64,000 nucleotides of DNA, taken from Sacculina carcini. Its lineage: Eukaryota; Arthropoda; Thecostraca; Sacculinidae. The notes below the pieces were generated by a model. It made no database searches. It saw only the letters and a list, made by a program, of their open reading frames with translations, and was not told where the DNA came from. Below are positions 44,891-64,000 of this stretch, piece by piece; within the stretch, counting starts at the first letter, position 1, and each line of letters begins with the position of its first letter. A program made the translations under genes and the position numbers. Location of the stretch: the NCBI GenBank assembly GCA_916048095.2, contig OU696597.1, positions 176,371 to 240,370 on the forward strand, in the 5' to 3' direction.

Positions 44891-45455
44891 GTGTGTGTAT
44901 TTATTGTGTTGTGTATGCTTATGCTACATATTGTATGCTTTTAGTACCTGTGTTGTTGTGTTTTTTTCGTGTTTCTCATCTTTCAACACGTGATTTAGCT
45001 TGTCTGGTACTTGTGTGTTGTAATGTCAGTATTTCTTCTATATACTGATAGTGGCAGTGATTATTACTGTGATATTAATAATATTGATTGTTTTTTGGTT
45101 AAACTGAAACTCAACCTGAAACCGAACTCAAAATGTCTGCTGTTTTTTTCTTGTGATTTTGTTTCTTAATTATTATTTGTTTGTTTGTTGTTGTTGTTGT
45201 GACTTCCAGAACAACATTGTTGTTTGAGTTGTTCTCCCTGATGATTGTGTTGTTGTGTTGAGTGTTATTGTGTTTATTACACATTGTGTGTGTGTGTGTT
45301 AGACTTGTGTTGTCAGAAATTAAAAGTGGACAAAATGCTGCTCATTGTTTTACTGCTTGCATAATTCTGATAACAAATATTAATTCCACGTCTTAAAAAT
45401 ACAATTCAGTGAAAACTTGTGCTTATAAACACTAACATGTGATATTTGTGGGTCT

Positions 45456-45688
45456 CATATAACACGTGTAGGTCATATAAAACGTGGTGTAGGTCATATA
45501 ACACGTGATGTAGGTCATATAACACGTGATGTAGGTCATATAACACGTGATATGTGTCATATAACACATGTAGGTCATATAAAACGTGATGTAGGTCATA
45601 TAACACGTGATGCAGGTCATATAACACGTGATGTAGGTCATATAACACGTGATGTAGGTCATATAACACGTGATGTAGGTCATATATC
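45456..45688. repeat. 21-bp array with repeated CACGTG
   Basis: About eleven copies of AGGTCATATAACACGTGATGT, eight of which keep an intact CACGTG E-box palindrome. It lies downstream of CDK2 and 1.3 kb before troponin C. The Tyr-Asp-Leu-His repeat frames on the minus strand are artefacts. Confidence 0.92.
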
Positions 45689-45911
45689 GGTCCATACGCT
45701 AATAACAAAGATACACAAGAAGAAATTTCAGCGTAGACAGAATATGCTGACAGAATGACAATTTTCAAGCTGTGTATTTGCTATTGTTCCACTGCCTGTT
45801 CATATATATATGATCTACATTGTACATTACAGGAAGTACGACAATTCAACCACTTGTTAACCTCAGCTATATACATATTCAATGTGTATGTGCGAGTGTC
45901 TTAGTGTATTC

Positions 45912-46250
45912 AGCTAGTTGTCAGCTTGTAGAAAATTGTGTTGAGTTCAGAATGTTCTGCCTTATATTATCTTCTCTTGTTCAGTCTATTTTTCAATAAT
46001 ATTATGTTGTTTTTGACATCACAATCATCTCAGGTAGATTATTTCAATGGTCCTACATATGTAACACTGAAACTGTATTTGTTAGTGTCTTTTAAACAGC
46101 GTTGCTTCCTCAATCATTGTTCATGACTCATTCTACTTTCCTTCTGACGTACTAGACCGATATCTTCTGGACTAATATTATTCCCCAGTCAAGGTCTTAT
46201 ACGAGACATTGACGAGGTTGTTATCTTCTCTCAAACTAGAGTATTGTAAG
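45912..46250 (+). repeat. dispersed repeat, plus orientation
   Basis: It runs from GTATTCAGCTAGTTGTCAGC to about CTAGAGTATTG and is matched in reverse complement by 49855-50192. Shared stretches include GTCAAGGTCTTATACGAGAC and TTCTCTTGTTCAGTCTATTT. Both copies are bordered by GT/CA-rich DNA. No coding capacity or terminal repeats are seen, so its class is unknown. Confidence 0.75.
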
Positions 46251-47034
46251 GTTCAGTTTGATCACAATATCTGATCATACGGCAAGTCTTTCAGACTATT
46301 GACACATTTCTTTGCCAGTCTTGTTTGCATTTTTTCTATCCTAGCACCATGAGGGCTGCAGACCACATACTCCTGTTTGTGCCTAATCATCGCTATTATG
46401 ATCTTCCTCAGCCATATGGTAGAATACACGTCTCATCTTTGTGTGTGTGCGTTTGTGTTGTATGTATGTGAGTGTATGTGTGTGAGTGTGTATGTGTTGT
46501 ACGTATAGTAGAAAACGTGCCAATTGGTTGGCAGCACAAGTGAAACATGCACGCGACGGCCAAACACTCCAGCACTCTGAAATATCACAATATTTGGTGC
46601 CAGTATTTATCCAGCATCTCTCTCTCTCTTTCTCTCTCTGTCTACACTGTTGCTCTTCCATCTATCTCTCTTTCTGCATCACATCTCGCTTGCATCTACC
46701 TGTTCGGCTATGTATTTTGGCCATCGTTGCTCAGATACACTGCCATCCACACACACACACACACACACCTGGGCCGCGCGCGTGCGTTGTGAGCGACGAT
46801 AGCAGAGGTGCGATACTAGAGCCAGCGCGAGTCAAAAATAGACTCACAGCAGCCACCACACCTGCTGGTCGGCAAGAAGACGATGTGTGGGAGGAGGAGA
46901 GGGGGCACGGGCGGGGCTCCAGGTATCAGCAGAATCAACTGGTCTTCTCGACACTCTAGTTTCTGCTCATTGGCTGTGAAGGTGTGTGAGTGCGTGCAGT
47001 CCAGTTGTCGACGTTACTGACTACCATTGAAGTC

Positions 47035-49816
47035 ATGTCGGAAGGAGACGAACAGTACGCGGTCAGTAAGCACTAATTTCTGCTATCTGCAATTATGTTC
47101 AAGTAAAACTAGAACATTAATCCTACTGTGATTAATAGAGGCCTAAAAAAAGATACTAAGAAATAGATTAAAAAAGAACTTATCTGCTAATTTTGAAGGC
47201 ATTTTTTAAATATTTCCGATCCAAAGATCTCGTTTCTACTGTCTCTTGAAGAATAGTCACTTAGGTCTAAAACAACTGATTCCTTACATACACCACTTCT
47301 CCAAGCTTTATACATATGTGTCTGTGTGTGTGTGTGTATTTAGAGGTATATGAGAGTGAATGTTTGCGTGTATGTGTCGGCTAGTCGAAGGAACAGTGTG
47401 AGAGAGTATGTGAGACGAAGAGGTCAAGATCAGAGGTTCCCAAACGAGGGGTCTCGAGGTCACTTCAGGGGGTCGTGAGAACAGCCTGAAAAAAATTTGC
47501 ATCAGTCAAAATTTGCAAAAAATTCCACGTTATGAACACCTGAAGTTTTTGCTTTGTATTTTCGAATAAATTCAATAACGATGACATTAAAGTATTGAAT
47601 GTGATAATAATTCAGTATAAAGGTGTTTTTATAACTTGTCTTATTTTTACTGGGGGGTCATGGAACACTCCGAGTCTGTGCTGGGAATCACGTGGAGAAC
47701 GGTCATGGGAAAACCTGGTCTAGACTAATATACGACTTTCAAAATATGTAACCTAAGCTAATAGGTAAAATAAAAGCTATGGGAAATATTCCATGATTTT
47801 CACTAGACGTCGACTGTGTGACGTAGACGAGAGGAACTTGAAGAGCAAGAAGTATTGAGGCTGTATGTTGTGCAATTATTGCTGTTTTCCTCTCCTAATA
47901 TATAAATATCAACAGTACCACAGCAATCACGTCACATGCTAGTCCAAAATAATCCACCACCACCAACATACTGGTGTATGAACGCGACCAGTGTTGGCAA
48001 GGTGCCAGGAATAAGAGCCACCACAGTGGAAACACAGGAATGTGCCCGTCTTGACTAACATACTCACATCATACGCGCACACTGAATACGCACAGAGACT
48101 GGGGTAGATGAATCTGCCTACATTTGAAAGATACAAAGACAACGAGCAGATTTGACAATGATTTTATAATACTTGACCGCCATGGAAGACATTCAAAATG
48201 AGAAAGTGTTAAATTCGCCAACGTCAAAATGAAGAGGACACAAAAGGAAACTTTCACAAAACAAAAGTTTATAGCAATATGTGGGAAAATTCAGCTAATT
48301 CCTAATACGAGAAGTATATATGACAGTATGCTTCAAAGAAATCTATGATAGTAGGAAGGCGGGATTCAATGACGGGACGAGTTTCCAACTCTTTTCTGCT
48401 TACTACAACTCGCTGAGATACAAATGCAAGGGGGAGAGGTTTTTGTTGAGGAATTTATGTCTCAGAAAGTGATACCCTGAACTTGTGGCGAGCAGGAGAC
48501 TACAGGTTTGGAGAAGGAGCAGATAGTTGTTCTTCGTCGTGCGTTCGACGGGTTCGACAAGGACAAGAAAGGCTACATCTCGCCCGAAACTGTCAACGAC
48601 ATCCTGCGAATGATGGGAATAAAAGTGTCGTCCACTTCGCTCAAGCAGATCATAGAAGAAATTGACGAAGACGGTGAGAAAGAGAAATTTCCATCAATCA
48701 TAACTGAAATATCATTGTAAACGTGAAAACATGAGATGTCTTGTCTATATCGCACGCTATTTTAGACATATTTCGTTTCTCCACAGTTCCAACAGTAATT
48801 ACCCTACCAGATATCACAATTCATTTGAATTCATTTTATTTCATTTCTACACACTGTGCGTTTTTTATATTCTATCTAATGATATTTGTCTATGTTATTC
48901 ACGATTGCTCAATCTTGCCAATTGTAGACACAACGAGATAGATAAATTACACGAGAAATGGACCATTTTATGCCGAAAATACTTGTCGCAGTTAGTCGTG
49001 CACACACACACGCGCCAAAAAGAACACAGAAAACGTTTGTTCTGAAACCAATAACTCGAACTTGGCCCAAACACACACGCAGTCAGTCAGTGATGTAACA
49101 CAGTTTGCAGTGGTTTTACGAGAAAGGAACGACCTATGTGCACGTGCGTTGTTGGCACAAACCAAGCAGACACACACACACACACAGCGAGAATCAAGCA
49201 CAACAACAGCCTTGAACCCATCTGTTCTTCACTATTGTTCTCTATTGTATAAATCAGTGATTCTTAACAATTTTTATCTCACTGATTCCCCACTTCTTAA
49301 TACGAGCCATCTCATCTTCATTTTCCACACAACACAGCGCTGATAAATTCAATAAATTCAGTTGTTACATCAAAGTAAATGTCATTAGAGGTTATTAGAA
49401 ACAAAAATAAACGAATTTGAATTGATAAAAACACACACATAGTTGTCCTGTTCTGTCCGACCTTTAACTTCCCACTTGACAACTCATCCATTTCCCACCA
49501 GTCGGGAACGGAAGCACCACTGGTTTAAACAATAGAGAACAAATGAACAAAATAAATGCGGCAAATACTGGTAAAAGAAAGAATTAATTGATTTAACAAA
49601 TGAATTACTGATTTATCAAGATTTCAGTGATGTGGTTGACATTATAGTCATATATTTTCAATGTCGTGTCTTCTTGTGTGCGTGTGAGTGAGTGAGTACG
49701 AATAATAGTGAAATAGCAAACGACCAATAAGACTGAATAATAAGAATTATGAACAGCAAGCACACACACACAACACTCAATAATTAGAATGAATTAACAC
49801 CGCCATTGACACACAC

Positions 49817-49856
<40 letters not shown>

Positions 49857-50747
49857 CTCTAGTCGAGAGAAGATAACAACCTCCTCAATGTCTCGTATAA
49901 GACCTTGACTGGGGAATATTAGTCCAGAAGATATCAGTCTAGTGTGTCAGCAGGGAAGTAGAATCGGTTATGAACAATGATTGAGGAAGCAACACTGTTT
50001 AAAAGACACTAACAAATACAGTTTCAGTATTACATATGTAGGATCATTGGAATAATCTCCCTGAGATTATTGTGATGTCAGAAACAACATAATATTATTA
50101 AAAAATAGACTGAACAAGAGATGATAATACGAGGCAGGACAGTGTGAACTCAACAAGATTTTCTACAAGCTGACAACTAGCTGAATACACACACACACAC
50201 ACGTATATGTACACTGATATTTCTTAATAATATAAGTGTGATTTTGGTCGCATATAATGATGATTATTATGAATAATTACAAGTAAGTCCAGTTCATATA
50301 ATACTGAAGTCAGTGCGGTTTCTATCTCCTATTCTATTTTCTATTCTATTCTCTCCTATGCTATCTCTTATTCTATTTTCAATATTGTTCTTCCTGTTGT
50401 GATCTGAGATTGAATTGTGCTTCAGGATCTGGTCAGATAGAGTTCTATGAGTTTCTCCAGCTATCGGCCAAGTTCCTGATCGAAGAGGATGAAGAAGCCA
50501 TGCAGAAGGAACTGAAGGAAGCGTTCAGACTCTACGATAAAGAAGGTACCCTATTCTACCCGTCTATAACACACCCTTTTCTGGTCTAAATAATTCATTT
50601 TAGAAACAGGTTGTATCTTATATAACCTATATGTACTTACCAATATGTACCTTTTCCTGAATTTTTGCCAAATATTTGAAGGGTTATCTTATACACGGTA
50701 GAATAGGTTACTTAAACATCACCGACATGAGAACAAGTTATGTTCTC

Positions 50748-50823
<76 letters not shown>

Positions 50824-52324
50824 ATGGCAGGGAACGGCTACATCACCACCCAGACGTTGAAGGAGATTCTACACGAGTTGGACCAGAGATTGACCGAGGA
50901 AGAATTAATCGGAATAATTGAGGAAATCGACGAGGATGGTTCGGGCACTGTAGATTTCGACGGTTTGTACGACAACAACAACAACAACAACAACCAAACA
51001 GCAAATTTAATAAACACACTCACACACATACACACACTCACTGACACTCACACACATACACTAACATTCATTCATCCACTAATTCATTCATTCATTCACT
51101 AATTCATTAATTCAATCATTCACTAATTCATTCATTCACTAACTCATTAATTTATTCACTCATTCATTCATTCATTCATCCACTGATTCATTCATTAATT
51201 CACTAATTCATTCATTCATTCATTCACTCACTCACACACACAAACACACACATACAAACACACTCACTCACACATTCACACACACACACACACACACTCA
51301 CACACACACACACATGCACAAATCATGAATTGCTGCTAATAAATTAGTGAATTATATTTTTTATGCCTCAGCTGATGCGAAATGCGAGCACATTTCTTAT
51401 TGAAATTACTGTCGTGCAAGACTAGGATAAAACGTGGACAAGTAGCCAGTAATATTTCAGCAGAAAAACTGTGATAATTCCCAACAAAGACGATAAATGA
51501 AATGAATAGAAAATGAAGAATAAACACAGCCAAAAAGACGTTCCCTATGAAAAGAGAGAAACATCACATGATGATCAGGTGTGAATATGAGCAGTGATAA
51601 TGTGAATAACGAACAAGAACAAAGCGATAAAACTGATACAGAAAGAGAGATAGTAACATAAAAGGTGAAAATACTGGGATATTCACCAAGCATGATTGAA
51701 ACTTGATGACTGTTCAAGATTGTCAGAAATTTTGCTGAAAATTTTCGAAATTATTTCTTTTCTTTTTTCGCCAGTGTTTTTTGATATTTTTCAATTTTCA
51801 CGTGCTTTCTCGCATCATCAGGCTTCGGTGACTAATACTGATTTTTTTCATTCTGATTTTCAGCATGATAAGTAAACAACACAAATATGCGAATAACCAC
51901 TGAGAAATTTTGAATACTTTCGCGTGCCTCTTTTATTACGCTACCTCAAGCGAAAATTTTGCACTTTTTTTTCTTGTTGTTCAAATATCTTCATTTCTAA
52001 TAATATTTTCTCTTTTGTGTCGTGTGTGAATCGCAAACTGACATGCCATGGTTGCAGAATTCATGGAGATGATGGCTGGGTAGTGTGGCAGCTTCGTTCA
52101 AACATTCAAGGCAAGCCACACTCAACATAAACCCACCAAAAACTGACAAAACACAGGTTCTAAAACAACAATCAATGTTTTTCTTATTCAATATTAATTC
52201 ATACATGGATTAAAGGTTTTTTGTTGAGAAAAAACGTCACTAAACATAAAAAATGAAAAAACTTGGTTCAAAATTGTGCGTTTTTGTGTTGTCAGAGTTC
52301 ATGGCGATGATGACGGGAGATTAG
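47035..52324 (+). CDS. TpnC: troponin C, arthropod muscle type
   Basis: Calcium sensor of the thin-filament troponin complex in muscle. Exons: 47035-47065, 48506-48673, 50426-50545, 50831-50962, then either 52058-52083 or 52296-52324, giving 158 or 159 residues, close to the usual 150-160. The start is [16 protein letters not shown]. Four EF-hands follow: loop I ([12 protein letters not shown]) and loop III ([12 protein letters not shown]) end in Thr and should not bind calcium; loop II ([12 protein letters not shown]) and loop IV ([12 protein letters not shown]) are canonical. This pattern, with [22 protein letters not shown] sequence, is typical of arthropod troponin C. The final Glu of loop IV is split across the last junction. 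The two last exons encode EFMEMMAG and EFMAMMTGD. Confidence 0.95.
47431..47717. mobile_element. hAT-type MITE in troponin C intron 1
   Basis: The left end is CAGAGGTTCCCAAACGAGGG; the right end, read inward, is CAGGTTTTCCCATG. Flanking 8-mers GTCAAGAT and GTCTAGAC match at 6 of 8 positions. It is 287 bp long and non-coding, with an internal GGGGTC repeat. The imperfect termini suggest an old insertion. Confidence 0.6.
49255..49522. mobile_element. hAT-type MITE in troponin C intron 2
   Basis: The left end CAGTGATTCTTAAC and the right end read inward, CAGTGGTGCTTCC, share the hAT CAGTG start. Flanks GTATAAAT and GTTTAAAC match at 6 of 8 positions. It belongs to the same family as the degenerate copy at 20957-21200. 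Outside it, TGTTCTCTATTGT on the left and ACAATAGAGAACA on the right form a 13-bp inverted repeat, so it sits in the middle of a palindrome. Confidence 0.7.
49810..49852. repeat. CA microsatellite
   Basis: A CA run with one GC interruption, directly next to one end of the dispersed repeat at 49855. Confidence 0.95.
49855..50192 (-). repeat. dispersed repeat, minus orientation
   Basis: Reverse-complement partner of 45912-46250, about 3.6 kb away, with a few percent mismatches and small gaps. It lies in troponin C intron 2, while its partner lies upstream of the gene, so a troponin C pre-mRNA from an upstream start could fold between the two copies. Confidence 0.75.
50752..50817. repeat. (TA)33 immediately before troponin C exon 4
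   Basis: A pure TA run of 66 bp ends 11 bp before the acceptor AG (50829-50830). The acceptor has almost no polypyrimidine tract. Confidence 0.97.
51040..51316. repeat. ATTC and CA tracts in troponin C intron 4
   Basis: Tandem ATTCATTCACTA-type sequence (about 51063-51235) passes into CACACT and CA repeats. An (AAC) run lies right behind the exon 4 donor (50970-50995). Confidence 0.9.
52296..52324 (+). CDS. TpnC: second alternative terminal exon of troponin C
   Basis: The acceptor GTTGTCAG is followed by 29 bp in the correct phase, encoding EFMAMMTGD and a stop. The first alternative at 52058 has acceptor GGTTGCAG and encodes EFMEMMAG. The two differ in the residues after loop IV. Only one poly(A) signal follows, so transcripts using the first exon would carry the second in their 3' untranslated region. 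Confidence 0.8.
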
Positions 52325-52534
52325 TGTTCATCTCATCACGAAAAAGTCACAAGATCAACTGACTTTTCTACAACCAACAACTCAACTCAACTAGAAATAA
52401 CAACTCAAATATCGTGCACATTATCCAACACATCGTCTGCTTGTTATATTTTACTGAAGGTTCTCCACTATAATAAGCGCGTGTCATAAGCTCATGCTGG
52501 CGTTATGATATAAATCAGGCAGACGGGAGGGTGA

Positions 52535-52540
52535 AATAAA
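52535..52540 (+). terminator. troponin C poly(A) signal
   Basis: AATAAA stands 211 bp after the distal stop codon; no other hexamer is seen between the two terminal exons. Confidence 0.7.
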
Positions 52541-52677
52541 GACGATGACTTCAATGCGAGACTACGCATGTTGAATTTAGTGGCGATCTTAATGTCACTG
52601 TGCATATAACTCATATAAATGAGCTGTGTGTTTGTCTGCGATAAACAACATATCTTCTGGTTTTATGCATTTTTGCT

Positions 52678-52679
<2 letters not shown>

Positions 52680-52732
<53 letters not shown>

Positions 52733-53313
52733 CTGACACTTACACAATACATATTGGTATATTTATGAATGGAATAGATAAATATTGAATAAACAATTCG
52801 TGTATAGCTGATGAGACAAAAACATAAAAAACACACATACTAGCTAAAAACACACACTAACAAACACACACACTAACAAAAACACAAACTAGCAAAAAAC
52901 ACACAAACACTAACAACAAAAAATACACAGACACCCACACACACACACAGTAACAAAACACACTAACACACACACACTAATGCACACACACACACACCAA
53001 CAAAAACACACTAACAAAAAGAAACACATACACACATAGTAACAAAAGCACACTAACACACACATACACACACCCACTCACAAAAAAACACACGCACACA
53101 CTAACGCACACGCACACACACACACACACACACACTAACAAAAACACACAAACACTAACAAAAAGAAACACACACACACACACACTAACAAAAACACAAT
53201 AACACACACACACACACACACACATACACACACACTAACAAAAAAAGACACACACAGTAACAAAAACACACTAACAAAAAGAAACACACACATACACACA
53301 CTAACAAAAACAC

Positions 53314-53349
<36 letters not shown>

Positions 53350-53450
53350 ACACACTAACAAAAAAAGACACACACAGTAACAAAAACACACTAACAAAAA
53401 GAAACACACACATACACACACTAACAAAAACACACACACACACACACACA
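52680..53450. repeat. CA and ACTAACAAAAACACA arrays between genes
   Basis: A CA run (52681-52724) and an array of CACACTAACAAAAACAC-type units (52840-53450). A block of about 120 bp at 53215-53320 is repeated at 53330-53440. No gene is present; this is the gap between the convergent troponin C and XYLB genes. Confidence 0.9.
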
Positions 53451-53519
53451 TGTATATTGTTATAATCGTTATATCCTTGTTCTCACCCAATGATCATGGT
53501 TATTTCATATTGTATTTCA

Positions 53520-53525
53520 TTTATT
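53520..53525 (-). terminator. XYLB poly(A) signal
   Basis: On the minus strand AATAAA lies 38 bp beyond the XYLB stop codon (53563-53565). Confidence 0.7.
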
Positions 53526-53562
53526 GTATGACGTCATCGTGCGTTGGTAATGAATGCTGAGT

Positions 53563-63983
<10,421 letters not shown>

Positions 63984-64000
63984 CTACACACAAACACCCA

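Overview
The window is eukaryotic nuclear DNA, most likely from an arthropod and possibly a crustacean. The best evidence is a troponin C of the arthropod kind: EF-hand loops I and III lack the position-12 acidic residue, loops II and IV are intact, and the end is EFMEMMAG. Coding blocks are GC-rich islands in AT-rich DNA. A very large share of the window is microsatellite and minisatellite, which fills it with long spurious open frames. I recognise nine protein genes and one microRNA locus. Gene names rest on recognised family sequence, not on a database search.

Layout. 1-8.2 kb: non-coding, ending in a 2.7 kb GT-rich array. 8.8-13.6 kb: three intronless minus-strand genes, PUF60 (splicing factor), N6AMT1/HemK2 (methyltransferase) and SNAPIN; the SNAPIN and N6AMT1 frames overlap by 8 bp. 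17.3-23.3 kb: an apparently non-coding plus-strand unit with an NRF1-type promoter and three hairpins of the miR-25/92 family. 24.5-29.8 kb: two more intronless minus-strand genes, trifunctional GART (purine synthesis) and METTL25B. 31.1-39.4 kb: PDIA5 (plus, 8 exons, KDEL end). 41.0-44.5 kb: CDK2 (plus, 5 coding exons, one GC-AG intron). 47.0-52.5 kb: troponin C (plus, 5 coding exons with two alternative last exons). 53.6 kb to the right edge: the last seven exons of xylulokinase XYLB (minus), whose 5' end lies outside the window.

The spliced models for PDIA5, CDK2, troponin C and XYLB were built by hand from splice sites and phase. Every junction keeps frame and continues the family sequence. 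Neighbouring genes share no pathway; the two methyltransferases, the purine enzyme and the cell-cycle kinase look like ordinary housekeeping neighbours.

The most unusual observations are as follows. (1) Three intronic minisatellites, in PDIA5 intron 6 and two XYLB introns, have repeat units that contain the adjacent functional splice site, so each intron carries roughly 29-47 copies of its own donor or acceptor. (2) There is an unannotated miR-92 family cluster with a distant upstream member. (3) A hAT-type miniature element supplies the stop codon and last residues of N6AMT1. (4) Troponin C has duplicated terminal exons. (5) An exact 14-bp RFX/X-box-like palindrome occurs five times, one copy spanning the GART start codon. 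(6) The hexamer CACGTG is strongly over-represented.
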